A stretch of 64,000 bases of DNA, taken from CADEDH01 sp965262175. GTDB taxonomy: Bacteria > Actinomycetota > Acidimicrobiia > Acidimicrobiales > SZUA-35. Below, piece by piece: positions 43,077-52,211 of this stretch (the stretch's first letter is position 1; the number at the start of each line of letters is the position of its first letter). The stretch is taken from NCBI GenBank assembly GCA_965262175.1, contig CBDHES010000010.1:1-64000 (forward strand), in the 5' to 3' direction. A model generated the notes under the pieces. The model ran no database searches and was not told where the DNA came from. It was given only the letters and a program-made list of their open reading frames with translations. A program made the translations under genes and the position numbers.

Positions 43077-44941
43077 CCGATCTCGAAGGACGCCTCGGTC
43101 GCCTGCTCGACGACGCCTCGACGACCATCGCATCGACCCCGCTCGACCCCGGGTTCCCGGCGGTCCGGGCCGGGCGCCGGCGGCGGAACCGGCGGATCAC
43201 CGTGGTCACCATGCTCCTGCTCGTCGTGGCCGGGACCGGGGCGGCGGTGACCCAACTCCGCTCCGATGGCACCACCATCCGGACCGACGTCGCCGACACC
43301 AACGAGAGCGAGGAGCGTGACGAGGACGGCGCGGTCGATCCGGCCCTCGACGATGACGAGCCTGGCACGGGGGTGGGAGCCGACGATCCGGCCACCCCCG
43401 ACGATCAGGCCGCTGGTGCTCCCGACGATGGCCTCCCGGCCGACACCGGTCCGGAGTTGGTCTGGCGGGAGGTCGGTGGGCCGACCGACGTCGGGCTGGG
43501 ATTCGGTCGCCTGGTGTGGAGCGGGGAGCGGTTCGTGGCGCTGGCCTACGACGAGGCGTTCACGTCGCTGATCGCATCGGTCGACGGTGAGACGTGGACC
43601 GAGCTGGCCCCGTTGCCCGGCGGCGTGACCGCCCTCGACCTGATCGTCACCGATGGCCGGCTGATCGCCTGGGGTCCGGTGGTCGACCCCGACGAGGTCC
43701 CTCCCGATTCGTTGCTGACGGCCGCCTCGTCGGGCCCCAGCCGGATCCTCGTCAGCGACGACCACGGGGAGTCGTGGGCCGTCCTCACCGAGCTGGCGGA
43801 GCCGGCCGACGCCAACGAGAGCGACGACGCGGTCACGGTCCGTCAGGTCATCGGCGCGGAGCTGGTCGACGACCGCCTCGTCGCGGCCGCCATCCGACAG
43901 GACCAGGTCGACCTTCCCCGCCTGCTCGGCGACCGGGGCTACGACGTCGACGCGACCCTGTCCGGGTACACCATCTCCCATCGCGATGAGTTCAACGAGG
44001 GCTCGATCACGTTCTGCGTCGACGCCTCCTGTACCGAGGAGGTCGAGCTGACCTTCGCCGAGCTGGACCTGTCCGATGTCGAGATCGCCGCCCTCGAGGG
44101 TGAGGGCGCCTCGACCGAGATCTGGGTCTCGGTGGCGGGCGGGCCCCTGGAGCTGACCGCGACCTTCGACGGGTGGCCCCAGGCCCTCGTCGAGACGAAC
44201 GGCGATCTGATCCTGTCGCTGTTCGCCGACTCCGGCACGCCGAGCAGCCACCGCAGCGTCGACGGCGGCGCGACGTGGACCCCGATGGTGGGGCCGCCGG
44301 AGATCGGCTCGCTGGCCACGGTCGGCCAGTGGGTGTTCGCCACCACGGCGGACGGTTCCTTCGAGCGGTCGGCCGATGGTGGGGTCGGCTGGGAGACGAT
44401 CGACACCGGTACGGCGTCGGTGTCGACGGTTGCCGGTGGCCCGTCCGGGGTCGTGGTCTCGGCCACGGTCTTCGACGACGAGAGCACCGCGGGTAGCGAG
44501 GCACTCGTCGTCGAGGTCGATGGCTACATCGTCACCCTCGACGACATCGCCACCGTCGTCGATGCCGCCACCGGCGAGCTGGTGCTGGAGACCGGGCCCG
44601 GTGGGCCGGACGGCGAACCGCCGGACGGCGTCGTGTTCACCGAGGAGCCGTGGTCGATCGCCTTCCTCGACCCCGAGACCGGTGAGGTGATCGTCGAGAT
44701 CGACGAGGCCGACGTCGACGTCGCCGCCCAGGAGGACGGCAGCTTCGACCCCCCCGAGGAGGTGATCGGCTGGTCGGCCGATGGCGAGCGGTGGGGTTGG
44801 CAGACCGCCACCGAGGCCTTCGGCGTCGAGGGGGGCTACCCCCAGGTCGCGGTCGGCGACGGTCGGGTCGTGGCCTGGGTCCTCACCTTCGACGGGGTGT
44901 CGACGGACCAGGGCCAGTGGTTCGTGGCCGACATCGGCTAG
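43073..44941 (+). CDS. membrane-anchored extracellular protein with sialidase/BNR-like repeats
   Basis: 622 residues. A cytoplasmic head (1-41) with a basic stretch at 34-41 is followed by a membrane helix (about 42-61), an acidic linker (70-130) and a large ectodomain. Several segments of the form SxDGxTWxxL occur (SVDGETWTELAPL, SDDHGESWAVLTEL, SVDGGATWTPMV, SADGGVGWETI), the Asp-box pattern of BNR/sialidase-type beta-propellers. It is translationally coupled to the ECF sigma gene, so it likely senses an outside cue and holds or releases the sigma factor. No zinc anti-sigma motif is seen. Confidence 0.72.
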   Translation: MTDLEGRLGRLLDDASTTIASTPLDPGFPAVRAGRRRRNRRITVVTMLLLVVAGTGAAVTQLRSDGTTIRTDVADTNESEERDEDGAVDPALDDDEPGTGVGADDPATPDDQAAGAPDDGLPADTGPELVWREVGGPTDVGLGFGRLVWSGERFVALAYDEAFTSLIASVDGETWTELAPLPGGVTALDLIVTDGRLIAWGPVVDPDEVPPDSLLTAASSGPSRILVSDDHGESWAVLTELAEPADANESDDAVTVRQVIGAELVDDRLVAAAIRQDQVDLPRLLGDRGYDVDATLSGYTISHRDEFNEGSITFCVDASCTEEVELTFAELDLSDVEIAALEGEGASTEIWVSVAGGPLELTATFDGWPQALVETNGDLILSLFADSGTPSSHRSVDGGATWTPMVGPPEIGSLATVGQWVFATTADGSFERSADGGVGWETIDTGTASVSTVAGGPSGVVVSATVFDDESTAGSEALVVEVDGYIVTLDDIATVVDAATGELVLETGPGGPDGEPPDGVVFTEEPWSIAFLDPETGEVIVEIDEADVDVAAQEDGSFDPPEEVIGWSADGERWGWQTATEAFGVEGGYPQVAVGDGRVVAWVLTFDGVSTDQGQWFVADIG

Positions 44942-45399
44942 TCGTCGGTGACCCGCCACTGGAGCAGGGTGTAGGGCTGGTCGGCATCGGGGTGGTGCTC
45001 GAACACGCCCCGGACCGGGGCCCCGATCTCCAGCGGCTGGTGGGGGTCGCCGAGGAGGTTCCCCACGATCCGGACGCCGTCGGTCGCTGCGAGCTCGACC
45101 AGCACGATCACGTACGGGCCCTGGTCGGCGAGGGCCGGGTGGACGGGATGCCAGACCCGCTGGTGGCTGTAGATCACCCCCTCGGCCGGAATCTCGGCGT
45201 AGCCGAGGTCGAACGAGTGGCACCGGTGGCACACCCACTCCGGGCCCCACTGGAACCCGCCACAGTCGGCGCAGCGCTGGATGAGGAGGCGCTCATCGCG
45301 GAGGCCGGTCCAGAACGGCTCATCGAGGCCGTCGGGGGAAGCGACCGGAGCCGGGAGGCCCGGCGCCAGGTACGGGTCGGTGGCGGTCGGGTCGGTCAT
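44938..45399 (-). CDS. DUF35 zinc-ribbon/OB-fold acyl-CoA-binding protein
   Basis: 153 residues from the ATG at 45399. The zinc ribbon CADCGGFQWGPEWVCHRC precedes an OB-fold with GVIYSHQRVWHPV and YVIVLVELAATDGVRIVGNL. DUF35 proteins bind acyl-CoA or ACP and work with thiolase-like partners; the partner gene overlaps its start. In the Ltp2/ChsH2 system the DUF35 part supports retro-aldol cleavage of steroid side-chain CoA esters. It converges on the gene ending at 44941 with a 4-bp overlap. Confidence 0.87.
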   Translation of the reverse strand: MTDPTATDPYLAPGLPAPVASPDGLDEPFWTGLRDERLLIQRCADCGGFQWGPEWVCHRCHSFDLGYAEIPAEGVIYSHQRVWHPVHPALADQGPYVIVLVELAATDGVRIVGNLLGDPHQPLEIGAPVRGVFEHHPDADQPYTLLQWRVTDD

Positions 45400-46577
45400 C
45401 GGGTCGCCTCGCTTCCGAACACGCAGGCGCTCACCGGCGTGACCATCGGTCCGGAATGGACCATCGACACCTCGGCCCCGGGAACCTGACTGGTCGACTC
45501 GCCCCAGATCTGGCGGACCGCCTCGATGTTGAGCTCGAGCCCGTGCATGTAGCACTCGGCCAGGTTGCCCCCGCTGGTGTTGAGCGGGAGCCGCCCCCCG
45601 GGGGCGAGGAAGTTGTCGACGGTGAACAGCTCGTGGACCTCGTCCGGTCGGCAGAACCCGAACTCGACGATGCTCATCAACACGCCGCCGGTGAAGTTCT
45701 CGTAGCTCTGGAGCACGTCGACGTCATCGGGGGTCAGCTCGGCCATCCGGTAGAGGCGGGGGGCGACGGTAGGGAACGACGACGAGGCGTACTCGGGGGT
45801 GTTGTGGACCGGGGCCCCCGCCCGGTGATGCGATCCCGAGACCGCTCCCAGCACGTAGCACGGGGGACGGTCGAAGTCCCGGGCCCGGTCGGCCGAGACG
45901 AGGATCATGGCCGCTGCGCCGTCGTTCTCCTGGCAGCAGTCGTAGAGCCGGAACGGCTCGGTGATCCACCGCGACTCGTCGTAGGTGTCGGCGTCGAGGG
46001 GTCGGCCGTGCATGACGGCCCGGGGGTTGGCCTGGGCGTGGTGGTAGGAGGCCAGGGAGATGGCCCGCTGGGCCTCCGGCCCGATCTGGTGGTCGTGGAG
46101 GAACCGGTTGACCTTCATGGCGAACTGCTGGGCGGCCGACATCAACCCGTAGGGGATCGTGTGGGCCGGGTGGCCGGTGATCGTCGGTCGGCGGGGGCCC
46201 TGACCGAACCGACCGAACTGGCCCTGGGCCAGGGCCCGGAACACCACCACGCACTCGGCTTGTCCGGTGGCGATGGCCGCCGCCGCGTTGGCCACCGCCC
46301 CCGAGCCCCCTCCTCCGCCGCCGCCCCATTGCATGGATGCGAAGCGCAGCTCGTCGGTTCCGATGGCCGCCGCCAGCCGGGAGGCATCGCTCCGGTCGTT
46401 GCTGTACGAGGAGAACCCGTCGACCGCTCGGGGCGGGATGCCGGCGTCGGCGCACGCCTTCAGCACCGCCTCGATCGCCATCTTGAACTCGGCGTCGGGC
46501 GAGCGACCCCACTTGTAGTATTCGGTCTCGGCTACGCCGACGACCGCCGCTCGCCCTCGCAACGTTCGCTCCGTCAT
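45396..46577 (-). CDS. thiolase-like (SCP2/Ltp2-type) protein
   Basis: 393 residues from the ATG at 46577, with GGAGGA 6 nt upstream. It starts GRAAVVGVAETEYYKWGR and has the thiolase-fold segments AIEAVLKACADAGI and GGGSGAVANAAAAIATGQAE, with a C-terminal NTSGGNLAECYMHG. The reactive Cys of true thiolases is not at its usual place before the Gly-rich turn. This supports an Ltp2-like aldolase rather than a classical thiolase. It forms an operon with the DUF35 gene (ATGA overlap). Confidence 0.82.
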   Translation of the reverse strand: MTERTLRGRAAVVGVAETEYYKWGRSPDAEFKMAIEAVLKACADAGIPPRAVDGFSSYSNDRSDASRLAAAIGTDELRFASMQWGGGGGGGSGAVANAAAAIATGQAECVVVFRALAQGQFGRFGQGPRRPTITGHPAHTIPYGLMSAAQQFAMKVNRFLHDHQIGPEAQRAISLASYHHAQANPRAVMHGRPLDADTYDESRWITEPFRLYDCCQENDGAAAMILVSADRARDFDRPPCYVLGAVSGSHHRAGAPVHNTPEYASSSFPTVAPRLYRMAELTPDDVDVLQSYENFTGGVLMSIVEFGFCRPDEVHELFTVDNFLAPGGRLPLNTSGGNLAECYMHGLELNIEAVRQIWGESTSQVPGAEVSMVHSGPMVTPVSACVFGSEATR

Positions 46578-46698
46578 CGCTTCCTCCGGTCGGACCGTCC
46601 CCGGGCCCGGATCGAAACGTTGGCACCGCATCATCCGATCATGCGAATCGCCGTCGGTCCGTGCCGGGGCCGGGCTCGGTCGTCGTGCCGGGTTCGGA

Positions 46699-47424
46699 TC
46701 AGTCGGACGCGCAGGAGGCGGGGGTCGGGCTCGGGCGGGCCGAGGGTCGACCGGTGAGGACGTCGGGCTGAAGGTGGTCGGCGATCTGCCCGAGGAGGTC
46801 AGCGGTCGACCGGGCATCGAGGGGTCGTCGGCGAGGGCGGTGGTCGAACCGGCCGACGGCCGGGGCTGCGACGAACGCAGCCGGCCGGCCCTGGCCGGCG
46901 AACACGGCCAGGGTGGCGGTCAGCGCCGTCCGGTCGGGTTCGGTCCGGTGGAAGTGCTCCAGCCCGATCGAGTACCGGTCGCCGGCCTCGACCCGGCGGC
47001 TCGTGACGGGCTCGGGGCGGCCCCGCAGCGGGGTGGCCGACAGGTGGGAGCCGACGTGGTCGGTTTGGGCGAGGAGGAGCCGACCGTCATGGGGCGCCGG
47101 TTCGGGGGCGGGGTGCCACCGGTAGACCCGGTCGACGATCGAGCCGGTGAGCACCGCGCTGTCGACCCGGAACGCGTGCTGATGGATCTGGAGCCTCGGG
47201 TCGAGCATCCGATCCGGTCCCGGTGGCCAGCAGTGGAGGTAGAGGCGGGTGCCGTCGACCCGTCGGTCGAGCAGCAACCGGAGGAACCCCAGGGGGTGGA
47301 GGGCAAAGGGTGTCAGCTCGGCCTCGTCGGCGAGGTCCCGGAGCGGCCGCCGGGCCGCCGTCGTCGGCTCGGTGCCGCTCACCACCCCGTAGAGCTGTTC
47401 GATCGCTGCAGGTGCGAGTACCAC
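46699..47424 (-). CDS. hypothetical protein, possibly cupin-like
   Basis: 241 residues, soluble. A central region with HCWPPGPDRMLDPR, then IHQHAFRVDSAVLTGSIVDRVYRW and AGDRYSIGLEHFHRTEP has a His-x-His and a later His in the spacing of cupin or cysteine-dioxygenase folds. This is a weak resemblance. The C-terminus is Arg/Pro-rich. The gene stands alone. Confidence 0.5.
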   Translation of the reverse strand: MVLAPAAIEQLYGVVSGTEPTTAARRPLRDLADEAELTPFALHPLGFLRLLLDRRVDGTRLYLHCWPPGPDRMLDPRLQIHQHAFRVDSAVLTGSIVDRVYRWHPAPEPAPHDGRLLLAQTDHVGSHLSATPLRGRPEPVTSRRVEAGDRYSIGLEHFHRTEPDRTALTATLAVFAGQGRPAAFVAAPAVGRFDHRPRRRPLDARSTADLLGQIADHLQPDVLTGRPSARPSPTPASCASD

Positions 47425-47493
47425 GTCGTTTCACCACCTTCCGGACCGCCCGGTGCGGCCCGTACCTGTGGTCACTACGTCACCGAGCGGTCG

Positions 47494-48183
47494 TCATGAC
47501 CGGTCGATCGGGCCTCGATCTCGCCCTCGGTGGAGGGTGCCCCCGCCCCCCGACGGCCCGTCGAAGGCGTCGAGCACGTGGGACCACAGCGGCAGGTTGG
47601 CGTCGGCCCACTCGGCGTACTGGTCGTCGACCGCCGGGTCGTAGAACGCGATCCCCTCCTCGAGCAGGGGTCGCTGCTCGGCGACGATGATCTCGGCCAG
47701 CTCCCGGAGGGCGAGACCGTTCTCGGTCAGGTACCGGTGGGAGACGGCGACCGGGGTGACCGGGAGCGCTTTGAACAACGTGTCGGCGTCGCACAGGATC
47801 TCCGCCTCGACGAACCGGAGCACGGGTTGGCCGTGGGCGGTGCGAGCTTCGGTCACGATCCGCCCGATCCGGTCGACCGCCTGGCGGTCGACCCCGCTGG
47901 CGGTCAGGAGCCGGCCCCGGAGTTCGGCTCCGCACCGCCCCGACCCACGGACGGCGAGGTGGTCGAGGCCGTAGACCAGGGCGGCGGCCACCACCAGACA
48001 CGGGTCGGCGTCGCGGCCCCGGCTGAAGGCGCGCGCTTTGGTGGCAACGAACCGTATGTGAGGCCAGCCATGGAAGGGGACGAGGTCGCGGTGACCCCGG
48101 TAGTGGCGTTCAACGAGGTGGTGGACTTGTTCGAGTTGTTCGGGGGAAACGAATTGGGATCCGGTGCCAATTGCCACTGTCAT
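47494..48183 (-). CDS. HD-superfamily-like protein with altered HD motif
   Basis: 229 residues from the ATG at 48183. The HD-fold landmarks appear in order: HGWPHIRFVATKARAF (His42, first metal ligand), VVAAALVYGLDHLAV where AALLHDLG is expected (the His-Asp pair reads Tyr71-Gly72) and EAEILCDADTLF (third-motif Asp). Loss of the HD doublet argues against normal two-metal phosphohydrolase activity, though Asp74-His75 sit two residues away. It is coupled by ATGA overlap to the two-TM gene upstream. Confidence 0.62.
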   Translation of the reverse strand: MTVAIGTGSQFVSPEQLEQVHHLVERHYRGHRDLVPFHGWPHIRFVATKARAFSRGRDADPCLVVAAALVYGLDHLAVRGSGRCGAELRGRLLTASGVDRQAVDRIGRIVTEARTAHGQPVLRFVEAEILCDADTLFKALPVTPVAVSHRYLTENGLALRELAEIIVAEQRPLLEEGIAFYDPAVDDQYAEWADANLPLWSHVLDAFDGPSGGGGTLHRGRDRGPIDRS

Positions 48184-49205
48184 CCTGCTACCTGCATTCT
48201 GGCGAGATCGTCGGTGAACTGCTCGGCGAAGTCTTCGAACTGGCTGGCGTACGCCTCCCAGGTGGTGAGGGAGAAGGCCTCGTCGTGCAATGTCGTGACC
48301 ATGAAGTCTATGAATTGATCGATGTTGTGTTGCTTCGCGTCGACGATGAGCGGGGCCGAAGCCCGACGTTCCTTCACCATCGTCTCCGCGACCTGAAAAC
48401 CAAATGAGCCCCGATCGAATTGGAGCGTTCGCGGGAAATCGTCCTGGGGGTGCCGGTCGCTGAAGAGGGTCAGGAACGCGGTGTGGTCGAACAGCTCGAC
48501 GCGGTCGATGGGTGCGGTGCTCGACAGGTGGATCGTCAGGGACTCGCACTGGGGGGCGATGGCACGGGCCCCGACGATCGCCTGATAGATCTCGCTCGTC
48601 ACCTGGCGCCGGATCGAGGCCCGATCGCCGCCCCCGTTGGCCGTGGCGAGGTGGGTGACCCGTTCCTCGATCGCCGCTTCGTTCGACGGGTCGGCGATGA
48701 TGAGCCGGACATCTCGGGGCCGGACCCGCTCCGACCGGAGTCGGGCCACCGCGTAGCGGCCGGTGACGCCACTGAAGGTGTAGTTGCCGTTGCTCCGGAG
48801 GGCGTCGGCGACGGCCAGGTTGAAGTCGGGGTGGTACGTCGTCGCCCGATCGAACACTCGGACCGGTCCGAACGCCGAGTCCCGAGCCCGGGCCTGGTCG
48901 AAGCGGTGCTCCAACTCGGCACCGATCGTCTCGGTGATCACGTGCTCCAGCTCCGACGCGGTGAGGAAGATCTGGAGCATGCCGACGATCGAGCTGGCGA
49001 TCAGACTGGTCGACAACGCGATGAAGACGTCCCGCAGATCGCTCTCGGTCACGATGGCGAGGACCGCCATCACCGTGCCGATCAGCAGCGAGATGCTGAT
49101 GAGGAGCCAGTTCCGGCTGAGCCGGATGGCCCGGACCAACTGGAGCGGGGTCTGGCGACGGCGGCCCGCAGCGCCCGCTGGCGTGGCCGTCGGGTTGTCG
49201 GGCAT
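48180..49205 (-). CDS. two-helix membrane protein with cytoplasmic domain, partner of the HD-like protein
   Basis: 341 residues from the ATG at 49205, with AAGGAGG 7 nt upstream. There are two membrane helices (about 33-52 and 60-81) near the N-terminus. A ~255-residue cytoplasmic domain contains RATTYHPDFNLAVADAL, YTFSGVTGRYAVARL, RDVRLIIADPSNEAAIEERV and a C-terminal helical tail. The pattern resembles membrane-anchored effectors in which a soluble domain controls an inner-membrane pair, but no family is recognised. It forms a two-gene unit with the HD-like gene. Confidence 0.65.
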   Translation of the reverse strand: MPDNPTATPAGAAGRRRQTPLQLVRAIRLSRNWLLISISLLIGTVMAVLAIVTESDLRDVFIALSTSLIASSIVGMLQIFLTASELEHVITETIGAELEHRFDQARARDSAFGPVRVFDRATTYHPDFNLAVADALRSNGNYTFSGVTGRYAVARLRSERVRPRDVRLIIADPSNEAAIEERVTHLATANGGGDRASIRRQVTSEIYQAIVGARAIAPQCESLTIHLSSTAPIDRVELFDHTAFLTLFSDRHPQDDFPRTLQFDRGSFGFQVAETMVKERRASAPLIVDAKQHNIDQFIDFMVTTLHDEAFSLTTWEAYASQFEDFAEQFTDDLARMQVAG

Positions 49206-49374
49206 CACCGTGCCTCCTTGTCGCCCCCCGGTCGTGTTCGGTCGTGGTCGCTGCGGCTGCGGTGGGAAGTGCCCCGCCATCAGTTGACCAGCTCGGCGCG
49301 GTGATGACCGTCCGGGCTGAACCCCTCGTTCTGTAATACCGACGACGTCGACGGGTGGCCGGCCGAACGGTCAG

Positions 49375-50151
49375 ATGGAAGACTCGGGCGCCATGGCCCC
49401 CACCGACGCCTTCCCCCCACCACCGGACGCCGCCGTCGCCGCCCTCGCCCCGACCGGCGTCCTCCGGGCAGCGATCAACCTCAGCAACTTCCTGCTCGTC
49501 ACCGGGCGCGACGATGCCGGGGACCCGGTCGGGGTGTCACCCGACATGGCCAGGGCCCTGGCGGACCGGCTGGGCGTCGAGGTCGAGTTGTTGCGCTACA
49601 AGACCCCCGGCGAGGTCGCCGACGACGGGCCGACCGGTCGGTGGGACATCGGCAACATCGGGGCCGAGCCCAAACGGGCCGAGCACATCACCTTCACCGC
49701 GGCCTACGCCGAGATCGCCTGCACGTATCTGGTCGGCCCCGAGTCCGACATCACCTCGATCGACGAGGTCGACCGGCCCGGTCGTCGGATTGCCAGCGCC
49801 CATCGGGCGGCCTACGACCTGTGGCTGGAGCGGAACCTCGAGCACGCCGAGCTGGTCCAGGTCGGGGGACTCGACGGCGCCTTCGACGCCTTCGTCGAGC
49901 AGGGGCTCGACGCGTTGGCCGGCCTCATCCCCCGGCTGACGACCGACGTCGAGCGGATCCCGGGTGCCCGGATCCTCGACGGGCAGTTCACCGCGGTGCA
50001 ACAGGCGGTGGGGACCCCGCGGGATCGGGATCCGGCCGGCGCCGAGTACCTCGCGTCCTTCGTGGAGGCGGCCAAGGCGTCGGGCTTCGTGGCCGACGCC
50101 ATCGAACGTCACGGCGCCGATGGACTGTCGGTCGCGCCGGCAGCCGGGTAG
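49375..50151 (+). CDS. family-3 solute-binding domain protein without signal peptide
   Basis: 258 residues. It has the SBP_bac_3 pattern: LRAAINLSNFLLVT, GVSPDMARALADRLGVEVEL, WDIGNIGAEPKRAEHITFT and YAEIACTYLV. Unlike transport binding proteins it has neither signal peptide nor lipobox, so it should stay in the cytoplasm. Related leaderless proteins include enzymes such as cyclohexadienyl dehydratase and regulator domains. The start is 49375, or 49393 (MAPTD). An APH-type kinase gene follows 9 bp later. Confidence 0.7.
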   Translation: MEDSGAMAPTDAFPPPPDAAVAALAPTGVLRAAINLSNFLLVTGRDDAGDPVGVSPDMARALADRLGVEVELLRYKTPGEVADDGPTGRWDIGNIGAEPKRAEHITFTAAYAEIACTYLVGPESDITSIDEVDRPGRRIASAHRAAYDLWLERNLEHAELVQVGGLDGAFDAFVEQGLDALAGLIPRLTTDVERIPGARILDGQFTAVQQAVGTPRDRDPAGAEYLASFVEAAKASGFVADAIERHGADGLSVAPAAG

Positions 50152-50160
50152 CGGTCGCCG

Positions 50161-51234
50161 ATGGACGTGCCCCGGTCGTTCGACGAGATCACCGCTCTCT
50201 GGCTCGACGGCGCCCTCCGATCCGCAGCTCCGGGCGACCGGCCGGCGGTCGACGCCACGGTGGCGGCGGTGGCCGTCGAGCCGTTGGGGGCCTCGGTCGG
50301 GCTGCTCGGCGACCTGGCCCGGCTCCGGGTCGACTACGAGCGGGGGACCGGTCCCGCCACCATGATCGTCAAGCTGCCGACCACCGACCCCGGGGGTCAC
50401 GAGGTCGGGGCCATGCTCCGGGCCTGGGCCCGGGAGGTCGCCTTCTACACCGAGGTCGCCCCGGCGTCTCCCGGAGCCCGGGTTCCCCGGTGCTACGCCG
50501 CGCTGGGTGACGACGACGCCGAGCGATGGGTCGTCGTGCTGGAGGACTGCCCGGCCCAGCCGATCGATGCATCCGTCGGAGCCTCGGCGGACGTCGCCGC
50601 GGCCGCCGTCGACGCGCTGGCGGCCTTCCACGCCCGATGGTGGGAGCGGGGGCCCCGCTTCGCCTGGATGCCGGGGTTCGACACCACCGGCGTCGGGGGG
50701 CTGCGGTCGGCGTGGCTCGATGCGCTTCCCCGATTCTTCGACCGCTACCACCACGTGGTCCCCTCGCCGACCGACGAGTGGATCCGGGCCTTCGCCTCCC
50801 GCCTCGGCGCCTGGTCGGACCGGGCCGGGACCGAGCCCCTGACCGTCGTCCACGCCGACTATCGGCTCGACAACCTCCTCGTCTGGGGCTCGTCGGTGAC
50901 GATGGTCGACTGGCAGACGGCCCTCCGAGGCCCGGGGGCGATGGACCTGAGCAGCTTCTGCCTCACCGGCCTGACCGTGGCCGATCGGCGGACCGCCGAG
51001 GCGGGGCTGATCGATCGCTACCTGGCCGGGCTCGCCGCGGGCGGGGTGCAGGTCGACCGGGAGTGGTTCGTCCGGAGCTACGACGAGACGATCCTGTGGT
51101 GGATGGGCCAGTTCGCCAACAACCTGGCCCGGTTGGAGCCGGCCGAGGCCGAGACCCAGCTGGCCCTCGACGCCATGATCGAGCGGACCTACACCGCCGG
51201 TCTCGACCGGAACGTCGGGCGGCTGCTCGACTGA
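50161..51234 (+). CDS. APH-family phosphotransferase
   Basis: 357 residues. The catalytic loop VVHADYRLDNLLVW carries the HxDxxxxN motif, and VTMVDWQTALRGPGAMDL supplies the metal Asp. An N-terminal Lys in ATMIVKLPT binds ATP. It is closest in layout to the APH/ecdysteroid-kinase branch that phosphorylates small alcohols. In actinobacteria many such genes sit in lipid or steroid catabolic loci. The substrate is unknown. Confidence 0.85.
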   Translation: MDVPRSFDEITALWLDGALRSAAPGDRPAVDATVAAVAVEPLGASVGLLGDLARLRVDYERGTGPATMIVKLPTTDPGGHEVGAMLRAWAREVAFYTEVAPASPGARVPRCYAALGDDDAERWVVVLEDCPAQPIDASVGASADVAAAAVDALAAFHARWWERGPRFAWMPGFDTTGVGGLRSAWLDALPRFFDRYHHVVPSPTDEWIRAFASRLGAWSDRAGTEPLTVVHADYRLDNLLVWGSSVTMVDWQTALRGPGAMDLSSFCLTGLTVADRRTAEAGLIDRYLAGLAAGGVQVDREWFVRSYDETILWWMGQFANNLARLEPAEAETQLALDAMIERTYTAGLDRNVGRLLD

Positions 51235-51290
51235 CCGTCTCGTCGGCCCCGGAGGTCGGGGTCGACCGATCCGGCGGCCAGACTGCTTCC

Positions 51291-52211
51291 ATGGAGCGAG
51301 CAGCGGACGGCGACGACGAACGAACCGAGCGAGCCGAACGGGCGGCGGTGGCCGTCGTGGGTGCCGGATCGGTCGGTGGGGTGTTCGCCGCGCACCTGTC
51401 GGTCGTCCACGACGTCGTGGCCTGCGTCCGGCGCCCGTTCGACCGGTGGGTCATCGAGTCGCCCGAGCTCCCGCTCGAGGGCCCGGCGGTCGTCGCCACC
51501 GACCCCGGCGAGATCCCGTGGGGCGGTCCGGCCGACGTCGTCCTGGTCGCCCTCAAGGGCCAGCATCTGGACGGCGCGGCCGGCTGGTTCGGGCCGTTGT
51601 GTGGGCCCGACACCATCGTGGTGTCGGTCCAGAACGGGATCGAGGGTGCCGAACGACTGGCACCGTTGGCCCCGTCGTCGACGACCCTCGGCGGTGTCGT
51701 CTATTGCGGGGCCGAACTGGTCGCCCCCGGCCACATCCACCACCGGTCCTCGGCCCGGTTGATCCTCCCCGAGGAACCGGCGGCCCACACCGTGGCCCGG
51801 TTGGCCGTCGGCACGCCGCTGGACATCGAACCGTCGACCGGTCACCGGGTGGCGGCATGGGTCAAGCTGGGGATCAACTCGGTGGCCAACGGGTTGACGG
51901 CGCTGACCGGTCGACCGATGGAGGTGATCGGCGACCCCGGCATCCGGGCCATCGGTGAGGCGCTGCTCACCGAGTGCTGGACCGTCGGTCGAGCGGATGG
52001 GGTCGACCTGGACCTCGACGGGATCGGCAAGGTGCTCGATGGGATGGCGGGCAACGTCGGGGGGCGGACCTCCATGCTCCAGGACCGGGAGGCCGGCCGA
52101 CCGACCGAGCACGACGCGATCCACGGGGCGGTCATTCGGGTCGGCGAGGCCACCGGCGTGCCGACCCCGGTCACCCGGATCGTCCACGACCTCCTGGCCG
52201 CAGCCGGCTAG
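51291..52211 (+). CDS. 2-dehydropantoate 2-reductase family protein (PanE/ApbA)
   Basis: 306 residues from the ATG at 51291. The Rossmann motif VAVVGAGSVGGVFAAHL, QNGIEGAERLAPL, GGVVYCGAEL and WVKLGINSVANGLTALTG, with the catalytic Lys, match the ketopantoate reductase family. Whether it is the pantothenate enzyme or one of its many catabolic paralogues cannot be told; no panB or panC is near. It overlaps the convergent DUF2752 gene by 4 bp. Confidence 0.82.
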   Translation: MERAADGDDERTERAERAAVAVVGAGSVGGVFAAHLSVVHDVVACVRRPFDRWVIESPELPLEGPAVVATDPGEIPWGGPADVVLVALKGQHLDGAAGWFGPLCGPDTIVVSVQNGIEGAERLAPLAPSSTTLGGVVYCGAELVAPGHIHHRSSARLILPEEPAAHTVARLAVGTPLDIEPSTGHRVAAWVKLGINSVANGLTALTGRPMEVIGDPGIRAIGEALLTECWTVGRADGVDLDLDGIGKVLDGMAGNVGGRTSMLQDREAGRPTEHDAIHGAVIRVGEATGVPTPVTRIVHDLLAAAG

